Source: Pyropia yezoensis
Taxonomy: Eukaryota > Rhodophyta > Bangiophyceae > Bangiales > Bangiaceae
Assembly (NCBI GenBank): GCA_009829735.1
Contig: CM020620.1
Location: 15,783,186 to 15,847,185, forward strand
Reading direction: 5' to 3'
DNA length: 64,000 nt
Shown here: positions 22,184-33,955 of the stretch, piece after piece
How positions within the stretch are numbered: position 1 is the stretch's first letter
Layout of the letters: each line of letters opens with the position of its first letter
Notes under the pieces: model-generated
Seen by the model: the letters and a program-made list of their open reading frames with translations, nothing else
Database searches by the model: none
What the model was told of the DNA's origin: nothing
Position numbers and translations under genes: made by a program

Positions 22184-24810
22184 ATACTGGAGGGGTGTGC
22201 GGCGATTCCGTGGTCCAGCCACCCAATCCACTAAAGTAGCACCCCAAACTTCAGAACCGATTCAACGACCTGTTGGCCAGGATGCGTCTCGATCTCGTCG
22301 TGCGCATTGCGCTGACACTGAACACAGGCACAATGATTGAGGGATCAGTCCCAGCGCAGTCCCCCGCCGGAGTGCTCAGTTCGCAGGTACGCGTGAATCT
22401 TGGAGCTCTCACCGGCTGAGGCACGATTGGTGCGGCCTGCGGAACACAACGCACTCTCTCGTGTAAGTTTGCACTGCTGTGAGGCCCAGCGAACATGTCC
22501 AGCGGGCCCACCGGGCAATCACCCCTTCCATTGTGCTTTCACCGGGAAGATTGCGCAATCACGAACCTAAAAGCTACTTTGCACATGTTCGTCGTGTCTA
22601 TTGAACATTTTCATTCCTCCTTGCTGCTCACGTAGTTGCGGCATGTCGAGTTTAGTTACGTTGCAAGCTGCGTCAGCTGAGGTGTCCCGATGCTCTCTCA
22701 AGCAGCGGAAGATTTTTAGATGGCCACTGGGCCACGTCAATGTATCATCACCACGGCTGCGCGCATTGGCAAGTTGTTGCACGATCAGAATGGTATCCTG
22801 TACGCTTTAGAGAGCTGGCGCGCCACCTCTTGGAACCCGTCAGTCGCAGGCGACCGGCTCAAAAGCGACCACTGCACCTGCGCACACACAGCACCGTAGG
22901 CGCAGGCCTTGCTAGCTACGCACACGTACATAGGCTTCCACAAAGGCCCACGCGATGTGCGGGGGCCTAAATAAATGTAATTAACCGCTTGACTGTTTTC
23001 CGCGAGGGTGTAAATATTTGATAACAGCCAACTGTGGGTATGGCGAACGTTTTAGTGAAAGTGTTAAGTCAATTGTCGCCATCAACATTCAAAAGCGTGT
23101 GCCTTGTCATCCCGTTCTCTCATGACTCAATCTTGGAAGTCGTGGCCTGGCATCTCGGGCCATGGCCCGTACTGGGAGATAACAAGAAACGCAGACGGCC
23201 AACGGCCTCTGCGAAGGATATGCATCGAATATGGCAGGAACGATGCGAAACTCCCGGAGCCTTTTTCCTGTAACAACATGAGCCATAGAAGATGAACTGG
23301 TTTCCACATTCATCCTCTCCGGCTTGTGTTTCGTAAAAAACAGACCGCGCGACCGCCGGAAGTCGCGCGTCTCCCAGTGGACTTTCCCAGCCTTTCCGTG
23401 TGGAGATGATGGCCTCTTGGCGAGCGCGGCGAGCACGTCCCGCACTGAGGCGGCGAGTGGGCTGTCTACGCAGGGTACGGCCGCGACGCACCCGCCGACG
23501 GCCGAGGACCCCAGAGGGAGGTGAAGGGCGCTACCCTGCTGGTGGGCCAGAGTAGACGTCTCACCAGCTACCCGCCTGCTCGCTCACCACGATCCAGGAG
23601 ATAGATGAGCGTTGCCAAAGTTCTTCCCCACACAAATAGGCGCTGAGCGAGTGCGGAATCTGTTGCGGTGCCTCTCCCGCAAGATGATCTCGCTACTGGG
23701 ACCGAGAAAGAGCATGTGCGGGCGATGAAACGGAGGGTGCGTCGGGCCTATAGGCCAGGAGAGGCTGCCAGTGCCACTGCCGTCGTCCCCCCGCCGCCGC
23801 CGCAGCCGCCGCAGCCATCCACTTGCCGCCAGCGGCTGCTGCGGGATGGAGTGGGCGTGGGCGTGGGGGAAGGGCTGAAAGAAGTGAAACGGAAGGTGAA
23901 GGAAGCTGCCGGCAAAGCGGAGTTTCTCGAAGGCGGGGTCACAGAGTCGTGGGTCAGGGCAGCGCGCCCACGCCCTCCGACTCGGCGCCAGGACAGCCTG
24001 GACCAGGACCAGCCCACGACCCATTTCCCACGTGAACTTTTAAAACAAACTCATCTTCTTCGGAGTGGACACGTCCAGAAACGTTTTGACTGCTTTTACC
24101 TGTGGCCATCTGAACGGACAATGGATCACTTGTGGCTGTGCGGAGAATGCCGCTCCGGGCCCGACCCTCGACCGACACGTTCGGCCGTGCGCCACTACAT
24201 ACGGTGTGCGCCAGGTGGGTTCGCGCGTCCTTCCGCACGGCGACGCGCCTTGGCCCCACCCGGCCGCGACGGTCGCGGCGCGCAAGGGGGCTGACGCCCC
24301 CCCCGCGTGGGGGGTGGTGACGGCAAGGCCCGCGCGGTGCTCCCACTGCCGGCACGCGGGCCCTGCAGGCCGCCGCCCGTGCCGTGGGCCGCGCTGGGAC
24401 TGGGGGTGCCGCAGCTGGGGGGGATGCCCGGGGGATGCACCCGCCGCGCCCACCCCGCTGGTGCACACGCCGTGCCGCCGCCGGTGACCCCCCCGACGCG
24501 CCACGGCGGGGACGCGACCGGCCCGACGGGTCGGCGGCGAGTGCATGCAGACGGGCGGCGCGGGCGACGCCCTCTTCCTCTCTCTCACCCACCACTCCCC
24601 ACACTCCAGCCCCTCCACGATATCATCCATCCCCCCCCCCCCCCCGCCCCACCTCCATTCTGTCCGATCTCCGACGGCCGCCGCGCCCGCTGGAGGGCCC
24701 GCCCCGTGCGGGTGAGCCGCCACGCTGCCTGCCGGCGGCGACGGCGCCCCCGCCGGCGGCGGCGTCCCCGCCGGCGGTGGCGGCGGCGGCGGCGGCGGCG
24801 GCGGCCCGCC
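22184..24810. other. Intergenic, 2.6 kb
   Basis: Positions 22200-23700 are less GC-rich and hold no convincing frame. A plus-strand frame at about 23725-24294 includes a Lys/Glu-rich helical stretch (EGLKEVKRKVKEAAGKAEF) but otherwise reads as low complexity, so I do not call it a gene. A C run lies at about 24632-24645 and a GGC-repeat tract at about 24770-24805, directly before the next ATG. Confidence 0.4.
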
Positions 24811-25451
24811 ATGGATCATGAGTCGACGGGCCTGACGCCCATGACGCCGGCGGCGCTGGCGCGCCTCGCCGCCGACGCGGACGTGGGGGTGGTGCTGGCG
24901 GGGGCGGCAACGCCCGCGCCGGTGGCGGTGGCGGTGCCGCCCCCACCGCCGGCGGGGGGTGGGGGCATCTCGGGCGGCACGCCCCCGCCGTATGGGCACA
25001 CCCCATCCGCGCCCATCCCCGTGCCCGCCCGGGGCGGCGGGCGATCCGCCCCGGTCGCCATCCCGCGGCCTGGGGGGGCGGCGGCCGCGGTGGCGGCAGC
25101 GGCGCCCGGTGCGGTCTCGGGCGGCGACGTGGCGGTGGGGGACCCGATGGCGCTCATGGCCGACGTGGCGGCGGCGTGCGGTGCGGCTGTGGCGGGGGGG
25201 GCGGGGGGGGATGCGGCCGCCATGGATGCGGCGGCGGTGGTGGCGGCGGGCTCGGTCGGTGGGGCCGCCGCAGGGGGGGCGGCGGGGGGTCCCGCCGGCG
25301 TGGCCGCATCGTCGGCGCCCGCCGCCTTTTCCATGCTCACCGCCAGCCCAGGGTCCACTTGTGGGGGCAGCGCCAGCGTCACGTCGCGGTCACCCTTTGC
25401 GCCTGCCGCCGGTGGGGGTGGGGTTGGAGAGGGCGGCGGCGGCCTGGCCGG

Positions 25452-25508
<57 letters not shown>

Positions 25509-27597
25509 TGGGCTGGCGGGGACTGCGGGGGGTGGGGGCGGGGGTGGCCTTCCCACCGCGGGGGGCTCCCCCTACGCGGCGTCCATGCCGCTGCCCCTCT
25601 ACGCGGGCTCCTTTTCCAGCATTGACGACGAGCACGTGACGGTGTGGGAGCCCGCGACGGGCAAGACCGTCGCGGGCAATGCCGCGCCCTACCGCCGCAA
25701 CCTGTCGACATGGCTGCTGACGCACGATGGGTGGGAGGAAAAGGCGGATGAGCTCAAGTCGTCCAAGCGCCGCTCCGCGGCACGGCGGGCCAAGGCCGCC
25801 GCCGCGTCCTTTTCTAACCTGTGCGTGTGCACGCCGGTGGTTGCGGCGTTGCTAGCAGACGCACGCCAGCGCGCGGCGGCGGTTGCGGCGGGGCCGGCGG
25901 CGGCGGCGACGGCGGTGGCGGGGGCGGGGGGGGGCACGGCGTCTGCCGCTGCCTCATCCGAGGAAGCGGGGGGAGGGCGCGCCGCTGCCGCCGCAGCGCC
26001 GATGGGGACCGCGGCAGCGGCTGCGACGCCCGGTACCTCCCCCGCCGCGGGGGTGGGCCACGTTCCCTACGCGTCCGAGTGGCCCGCCGACCTGCGGGTG
26101 CGCCTGCAAGAGGCACTCGTCCGGCTGGGCGAGGAGGCGCACGCGGCGGGCCGGGATATGTCGACGCTTCATCCCGAGCGGTGGCGTGCGCTGACCGCGT
26201 CGGTGGGGGGCGGCAAGACCGAGGAGGAAACGCTCGCCATGTCAATCGACGCGCTCTCCCGGGGGTTGGCCGTCCACGCCCACGCCGCCGCGTCGCTGGC
26301 ATCGTTGGGCGGGCCCGCGGCGAGCAGCGGCAGTCTGCCCGACTCGAATCACGCGTCCCTGGACACGGCAGGCTTTGCGCTCCTCCACAACGTGAAAGGG
26401 GAGGACGCCCGCGGTTTGTCTGGCGGCGGCGCGGGGTTGGCTGCGTCTGCTGCTGCTGCTGCGGCTGCGCCTGCTGGCGGCGTCGCGGCCGGCATTGGCA
26501 GCAGCCTTGGGGGGGGTGGCACCGTCGGGCTGTTGAGTTCTTCCCCGGCGATCGGCAGCTCACCGCTGTCGTCCTCAGTGCCGACGGGCAACGACTTTCT
26601 GGGGGGCCTCGCTGGGGGATTCCGCACTGCCCGGGAGCCGCGGGTGACGGTGTGGGAGCCCGCGACGGGCCGTACACTGAGTGGCAACGCGGCGCCGTGC
26701 CGGCGCAACCTGGGCGCGTGGATGACCAGCCACCCGGGGTGGCTGCCAAAGGCGGAGGAGCAGCTTAGCAGCTCTCGCCGGGCGCGCAACCGCAAGAGCT
26801 TCTTGGGCGCTGGCGGATTGCTCTTGCCGATGGGCAGCCTCGGCGGCAGCGTCGACGGGGGTGTCGGCGGCGACAGCGGCGACGCGGATGGGGGCATGGA
26901 CGATGACGCGGACACGGACTCGCGCAACGGCGACGCGGATGTTCCCGCCAACGCCGCGAGCGTGGGCGGGGCTCCTGCGACTGCCACTCCCGCGATGCCC
27001 ATCCCCGTGCCCGTCCCAGGCGGCGGTCGGTCCGGCTATCCGCAGCTGCCGTCTGCCGTGGCGCTGGACGCAGCGGAACTGGGCCCATCGCTGACCCCGC
27101 TGTCGCCCGCGCTCTCTGACGCCCTCGAGGGCCTGTTGCTGATGAGCGGCAGCAGCCCCGGGGCGGTGCCCATTGCGGGTTCCCGTGGCGGCGGGGGTGG
27201 TGGTCACCTGGCGGCGAGCTTGGGCGGCGGCAGCCAGTTGGGCGTGAGCGTCGGGGGCCCCAGTAGCGTTGGCGGCGTCGTTGAGGCCATGGTCCACATG
27301 TCCGTTGCGGTGGAGGGCGTGGTGGGCGCCCGCCACGAGCGTGTCGTGTGTGGCAAGCGGGCGACGCCGTCGAGCTGCAGCGACCGGACCGACCGGTCGA
27401 GTGGCTTTACGGAGGAGTCGGCCGCCGACACGGCGCCGTCGGCCGACGCGATGGACGACGCGAGCGCGGCCGACGGAGGGACGGCAGGGGAGGGGCGCGG
27501 CTGGGACCATGGGGGAAAGAAGGCCCAGCCGACCGAGCCGCCGCGGCGGAGCAAGCGTGTCAGCGCCGCGTCCATGTCCATGGACATGGAGCTGTAG
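24811..27597 (+). CDS. Large Ala/Gly-rich protein with two BRK-like motifs
   Basis: The ATG at 24811 (MDHESTGLTPMTPAALARLA) follows a GGCCCGCC context and opens an unbroken 928-aa frame. Most of it is Ala/Gly/Pro low complexity with poly-Ala at residues 212-232. Two well-conserved copies of one motif stand out. VTVWEPATGKTVAGNAAPYR plus RNLSTWLLTHDGW is at about 276-308. VTVWEPATGRTLSGNAAPCR plus RNLGAWMTSHPGW is at about 612-644. Each is followed by a basic stretch (KSSKRRSAARRAK and SSSRRARNRK). The pattern GxxAPxxxxLxxWLxxHPGW resembles the BRK domain of chromatin remodellers such as CHD7. That assignment is from pattern memory and needs a profile search. A further helical block (about 425-500) and basic C-terminus RRSKRVSAAS suggest a nuclear protein. 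Confidence 0.75.
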
Positions 27598-28881
27598 GAA
27601 GGCGCCCTATTGGGCTGGCGTTCGAGGGGGAGCGGGGCTGGGGGGGACGAGAGACCGCTGGTACTGCGTGGGCTGGGCGGTTGGGGAGCGGTCTCGCCGT
27701 GCGGGCCTGCCCCTGGGCTAGCTGCACGGTGCGGGCGTTCGGCCGGTCTCGACCCCGCGGCAGCGGTGACCCCCGATTTTTGGATGGATGTGGCCTCTTT
27801 TGTGTTGCTGAGGTGGGGGGTGGGGGGAGATCTTTTGGCAGTGGTGGTGGGGAGCGCGGGTGTACATACTTGTTGTCGTGTTTGTTTGAGGCCGGCGGCG
27901 TGCCCCACGGCGGTTGGGCAGGCGGGGGCACGTGTTTTGCCGCCGACGAGGGTCGGCCCGTTGGCCCGCCGTCTCTTGTGTGTGGGGTGTGTGGTGTGTG
28001 TGTATGGGTGTGGGTGTGTGGCCGGCGCGCGGTTCCCCGCGGAGCGGCCGCCCCTTGTAAATTTCCCTCCCTTTTTGTGTGTGTGGGTGGGTGGGTATGA
28101 CGACGTGTGCCGTGGAGCGGTTGTCTCTTCGTTTCTATGCGCTGCCCGTTGCCAGGGGGGGCGCACCCCTGCCAGGTCGCTTCCTGCTCTCACCCCCCCC
28201 CCCGCCGCCCCCCTGCGGCTGGTGTTGGCACCGTCGCCACCCCTGCACGCCAGCACAGGTCATCCCAGCGTGGCGCGTCCGGTGGAGGGGTGGGCTACGT
28301 ACGGTGCGCCCGCGGCGCCACCCCACGGCGGCGCCGCCGCTGATAGGGGGTGCGGCACCTCCACCCCGTGGCGCCGCGGGCGGTGTTGCGTCTGTGGGCG
28401 GTGGCGGCGGCGGCGGCAGTGCGCGGCCGACGGGCAGGTGGGAGGGGGGGGACACCGCACCCGCCGCCCGCCCGGCGCGCGCGCGCGCTCGTGACGCCGC
28501 CTCCCGTGACACCGTCGGTGGCGGCGGCAGCGGCGGTGGCGCGCGGCTTCCCCTGTTCCCGTCGCCGTCTCCGAGGAGGGGGCACCGCGCGCGCTGGTCG
28601 TCGCAGCTGCGGCCGCGTGGCCCACGATGGGCGGGCGGGTCGTTCCCTCGTGACCCTTTGGTTGACGGTCGTCTTCTTTTTTAATCGCTGCTCGCTTCGC
28701 CTTGGTGGCAGGCACGGCGTGCTCCTCCCTCCGCCCGGGGCACACAAGACCAGCCCCACCACCAACACCGCCACCATCATCGCCACCATCACCACCCTTT
28801 CCCCCTCCCCCCTCCTTTCCACTCCTCCCCCATTCCCTCTCTCACCCCCACCCCTCCCTGCTATAACCTCCCCCCCCGTCG
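27598..28881. other. Convergent intergenic region, GT-rich
   Basis: These 1.28 kb separate the ends of two convergent genes. Positions 27970-28100 are rich in GTGTGTG and GTGGGTGGGT. Positions 28740-28880 are a CT/CA-rich tract. No coding frame is supported. Confidence 0.5.
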
Positions 28882-31199
28882 TCATTGCCCCTCTTGTGGC
28901 AGACGCCGGTGCCCCCCCCCCTCGTCCTTCCCCCCCCCCCGCTCCCCATCATCTGCTGCTGCCGCCCCCAGCGCCGCGCGCAGCCGCCGGTTCTCCGCCG
29001 CCGCCGCCGCCACCGCCGCCCGCAGGGCCGGCAGGGACGAGCTCGCCGCCGCCACCGCCGCCGCGTGCACCGCCGCCGCGCGGTCGGCGACGGCGGCGGT
29101 GTCGCGCGCGAGGGCGGCGAGCGCGGCCAGGCGCGCGGCGCGGGACCGCTTGGCCGACCGCCGGTTGCGGAGGCGGCGGCAGTAGAGGGCGACGGTCCGC
29201 TCCTCGGGGCTCATCCGCCGGGCGGCAGAGGAGGTGGTGCCGCCGAGGCCCCGCCGCGCGAGTGCGGGGAGGGACACGTGGGGGGGGACGCCCGCCGCCG
29301 ACAGGTCCGCCACCACCCGGTGGGCCAGCTCGGGCGGCAGCCGCTGGTCATCGTCTGCCGCGTCGTCGAGGGCGGGGGGGGGGGGGGGGGGGAGGGGGTT
29401 GCTCCGCCGCCGCTTGGCCGCAGGCGGGCCTGCCGGGGGGAGGAGGGCCGGCCGCACGCCCGACCCGGCCCCGCGGACGTCAACGCCCACGCCGCTACCG
29501 ACGGCGCCGCCACTGGCAGGCATGGCGGGGAGGGGGGGCAGGAGGGGGTAGCCTAATGGCAGCATCCCATGCATGCCTGGGAGGGGCAGGCCCATTGGCA
29601 GGTACCCACCAGGGATGGGTAGGGGCGGCTGGCACGCGGCGCCAGCCGGCAGGTACCCGTACGGCATCGCGTGGCCACCGCCCATGCCGCCGTGAAAGGG
29701 GAGGTGTGGGTGCACGGTCGGCATGGCCGGCCGCAACGCCACCCCCGTCAGCGGTGGGCCGGGCAGCGCCGCTGGCGGCACGCCACCCAGGGGTCCCACC
29801 CCCGCCGCCGCCGCCGTCGCCAATGCCACGGGCGGCGCCGGCGGCGGCACTGACGGCGGCACTGGCAGCGTCGACGGCGCGGAACGGGCGCCGCGTGGCG
29901 GCGCCTGCGGCGGTGGTGGCAACAAGGACGATGACGATGACGACGACGGCGGCAGCGCGACGGGCGCCACCGCCGCCACGGCCCGGGGCGGAAGGCGCCC
30001 CCCCGCCTGGCGGGTGCGCGCCACGGCGGTGCGCGCCGCGGCAAGGACGGCAGTCGAGAGCGGCGACGACCCGCCCGCCGACGCCGTCGTCCCTGCCACC
30101 GGTGGGGCGCCCGTCACGACCGGTACCGGAACCGACGCCGGTGCCAGAGCCGGTGCGAGTGTCAGTGCCGGTGCCGGTGCCGGTGCCGCCACCGCTGGCT
30201 GCACTGGACAGTGGGGGGCGGCGGCGGCGGCGGCGGCGGCGGAGGCGGCGGCCACGGCCGGCGCCCCCGCGGTGCGCCCGCCGGCTGACGGCCGCAGCGC
30301 GCGCGGCAGGGGCGGCGGCACTGCCGCCCGAGGCACGGGCGCCACCACCTCGGCGCGTGACGGCCCGCGTGCCACGACGGTCGGCCCGGCAGCCGCCATC
30401 GCCACAGGGCGTGGCGCCGCCAACCTATGCGACTGGACTGGGACGGCGGGCGCGGCTGCCGCCGCCGCTGCCGCCGGCCCGGCGGCTGTCGCAGCCGCCG
30501 CTGCTGCCGCCGCTGCCGCCGCCGCCGCCGCTGGCCCGTCCATGACAACGCCAGGCCGCACAGCGGCGCCCGCGGCCGCCAACGAGCGCAGCCCCCCAGC
30601 CTGCCCTCCAGTGTCGGCGCCGCCGCCGCCGCGATGTCGCCCGTCGCCTCCATCTACGCCCCCCTCCCCCCCCGGCCCACTTCCCCCCCCTACGCCACAC
30701 GCCGCCGATGTAGAGGTGGTGACCCACGAGGGGCTCAACGACGCGAGCCCCGCAAAGCTCCCCGCGGGGGACACCCCCGCCGCCCCGCCCAGCAGCAGCC
30801 GCCCGAGGGGCGTCGACGGGCTGAAGAGGTGCTCCAGCCCGCCACCGCCACCACCACCGCCGCCGCCGCCGCCAGCACCCTCATCACCTCTGCCGTCGCC
30901 GCCGGCCACCGCCCCCCCGGGGGGAGGGCCTTTGAGGGGGGCGCCCGGCGCTCCCGCCGTCCCACGCTTATCGCCGGGTTGACACAGGTGCCTCGACGCG
31001 CGCTCGGCGAGGACGGTCAGGGAGGGGGACGACCGCCCAGGCGGGGACGCCTCCCACCGCACCCCACCGCCACCGCCACCGCCGCCGACGCCACCGCCGC
31101 CAACACCACCGCCGCCAACACCACCGCCACCGCCGCCACCGCCACCGCCGCCAACGCCAACGCCGGCATTGTCAAAGAGATCCCCGTAGCTGCTCAACG

Positions 31200-31231
<32 letters not shown>

Positions 31232-31371
31232 AGAAGGCTGCTGAGGTTGGTGAGGGAGCTGTTGGGCCCGCCCAGCAGGCAGCCGAGCGACACGTCTGGC
31301 GGCGGCTCGGCCACGTAAGCGAGGAGGCTACTGAGGGAGCAGCCACTGGTCATCTCGAGCGCCTCTTCCAT
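28882..31371 (-). CDS. bZIP transcription factor
   Basis: The ATG at 31371 opens an unbroken 829-aa frame starting MEEALEMTSGCSLSSLLAYV, an acidic-hydrophobic segment that may be an activation region. Long Gly, Pro, Ala and Val-rich linkers follow, with a Gly/Met/Pro-rich stretch (HLPFHGGMGGGHAMPYGY) about 550-620. The bZIP basic region is near residues 719-745: EERTVALYCRRLRNRRSAKR followed by SRAARLAAL. It has the invariant Asn-x7-Arg (NRRSAKRSR). The zipper after it is Ala-rich with few Leu at position d (LAALAALARDTAAVADRAA), so dimerisation may be weak or unusual. A second helix, SLPALRAAVAAAAAENRRLR, ends near the C-terminus. DNA-binding function follows from the family. Target genes and partners are not visible. 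Confidence 0.82.
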
Positions 31372-33955
31372 AATGTCGGGTGGGATGTGCGGGAGGGGGC
31401 TCAGGGGGGGGCAGTGCGCAAGCGGTGGCTGCACGGAGATGCGCCGGCGCGCAAGGAGGCCGTGGCGGGGGGGGAAGAAGAGCGTGGGGGGGGCGCGAAA
31501 AAAACGGGGGGGGAGGGCCGATGGCTGGTCGGCCGGGCAGGCTTGCCGGCGGCCGCGGAGCGACCTGTCGGCCACGCAGGGTCAGGCGTGGAGTGTCGGC
31601 GGCTGGAGCCGGTGGGGCGCCGGTGGGGCCGCGGCACGTGCCGCCGCCGCGGGCGACGGGGAGCGCGGTCCCCCACCGACCGCGACGAGCCCACTTCGAC
31701 CGTCACGTCGCCGCCCGCAGGGCCGCCCGCCGCCTGTGGTGGCCACCCCCCACCGTGCACAGTCACCACGGCGGCCCGTCCCGTTGGCGGCGGTCGTCCC
31801 GCTCCCTCCCCCCTCCCCGCTATCTACCGCCGGTGGAGCTGCTGCTACCGCCACCGCCGCCGCCAATGGTGGCCGCACCGTCGGCTGCCGCCGTCCGCCG
31901 CCGCCCGCCGCCCGACCGCCCGCCTGCCACCTGCCGCAGGTCGCCAGTTGCCGGTCGCCAGTCCACCGGTCGCCCGGTCGCCCTGTGGCCGTGTCGTCGT
32001 GTCCCCGTGTCCCCGGCCGCCCTGTGCAAGGCGGCCTTGGGCACCACAACCGCCCCGCCACGGCCGACGCCGCCGGGTCTTCCCCACCCGCGGCCGAGGG
32101 CGGGCGCGCCCCCCTTTCTATGCGCGCGCGGCGCGACGCGCACGGGGCCACGCGACGGGCGGCGGCGGCGGCGGCGGTGCAGCCGAGCCGGCGCGAGCAG
32201 CCCAGGGCAGCGCCGGCCACCCCCCCCGCACGGCGGCGTGCGGCTCGCGGACCACCGGGTCGCGCGTGACGACCGGCGCGTCCCCCCCCCCCCCCCTCCG
32301 CGCGCAGCGCGCGCTGGGGCCGCGTGCGGGTGCGGGTGCCGCAGCCCCACCCCACAACCCGCCCCCCCTCCCCCGGCCCGCTGCCCGCTCTCTGCCAGAC
32401 GCCCGCCGCCCGTGGGAGCCAGAGCGCACCACCACCCGCGCACGTGCGGCTGCCGGTGAAGTGGCGGCCGTCCGCCGTGCACCGCCGCCGCCGCCGCCGC
32501 CGCCGCCGTCGCTGCTGCCGACGCCGCCGCCGCCGGGGGGGGCGAGGGGGGTGGTGGCCTTTGTCCCCCCTGCAAGTATGTAGAGGTTGTCCACACGTGC
32601 GCTGGGGTACCTACTCTTGCAGAGCAGCGCGCACCGCCCGTCCCCCCCCCCCCCCACCCAGTCTCCGTCGGGTCCCTCCCGTCTTGGCGGGCAGACGAGG
32701 CTCGGCCGCGCCCCGCCGCTGCCAAGGACCAAACTCCCACCACCACCACCAACAACACCACCCACAGACAAAGGGGGGCGTTGCCGACACAGCTGACCGT
32801 GCACGGCAAGCGTCCCGGCAACAGACGCGAAACACCCCCCCCCCCCCCACTTTGGACAGGGAGGAGGCAGTCGCCGTGGCCAAGGTGGGGGGGGCCCGCA
32901 CGGGGGGTTGGGGGCGACAAAAGTTGCACCCGCCCCACCGCCGAGGGGTGCGGGGGGGGGGGGGGGCGGCGTGGGGCGTGTGGGGTGGGTGGGAGGGGGG
33001 GCGCCCTGCACGTGCAGGTGGGTGGCCACAAGGACAGCCACAAAATCAATTACCGCAAACATATCTCGGGGCCGCTCGAACGGGGCTGCCATCTCGGCCG
33101 GCAAAACCGGTCTTTTGACCACACACGTGCAGGGGCATCCACCACACGGGGGTGAACCGGCGCCAATCGTGGGAGGTATCCGACGAGGCCGCGACACCAG
33201 ATTGTGGAGGGGGGGTGTGGACTTGCAACACGACGGTCAAGGCGACACTTTTCGGGGTGGTGTCCCCGGGGGGGTATCATTTGCACCGGCTGCTGGTATG
33301 GAGAAGGTCCACCAGGTTCGTGAGTATGTATGAGGGGGATGACGAGCGCCGCTCCCGTCAGCCACACGTGATCACGGAACAGCGTGGGGGGCGTCCCGGT
33401 TTAGTTCGCTCTGCTCTTCTCAAGTATATCCACGCAATACATTCGTACATTACAGTCAACCGCAATGTGCTTCGCGGAGGTGGTTGGGGGGGGTTGCTTG
33501 AGGGGGGCCGGCGACAACGGCCTCTTGAAAAAACCTTGACTTTGCATCACCGCAAGTGCCACTCTCAGCAGGGATTGAGACGAGCAGAGACAGGAGAAGA
33601 AGGATTTCAAAGAATAGTTGCAGTACATACGCTCCAACTGTCCCCTGCAGTGGGCTGTCAAAGAGTTTCACGCGAATGAAGTTCGTTCGACTCTGACGAG
33701 ACTCATGTGGACTGCAGAGGTCTGCTTCACCACGCTGATCTCTGCCCCGTGACCAGGCAAGCAAGGTCAAGGTTTTCCATACGACGGCTCTGCCAGCTTC
33801 CGCGAACTCCCCCGCCCTCTCTTTTTCCTCCTGCTCGCGCTGCTCATCCGCGTTCCCATGCTCCTCATCCCGTTCTTTTCCCCCTTGTCTCTTCCACACC
33901 CGCAGCTCCTTCCCCACTATCGCCGGCTCTCCCCCCCCCCCAAACCCCTGCGGCG
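31372..33955. other. Divergent intergenic region, 2.6 kb, low complexity
   Basis: This region lies between the bZIP start and the DUF1622 start. Positions 31900-32060 carry a decayed array of CGGTCGCC/GTGTCCC-type words. Positions 32150-33000 hold CCG/GGC microsatellites and G or C runs. Open frames on both strands here are Arg, Pro and Ala-rich and not supported. From about 33050 the composition relaxes, as expected for a promoter-proximal stretch. Confidence 0.4.

Noticed and set aside
23725..24294. Plus-strand frame with a Lys/Glu-rich helix
   Set aside because: Only about 30 residues look ordered. The rest is low complexity and the end runs into the next gene's leader.
30427..32583. 718-codon plus-strand frame
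   Set aside because: It overlaps the N-terminal half of the bZIP gene in antisense and is Arg/Pro-rich, as expected for the complement of Gly/Ala codons.
31820..33049. 409-codon minus-strand frame upstream of the bZIP gene
   Set aside because: It is low-complexity Pro/Gly/Arg with no motif, and it is open in several frames at once.
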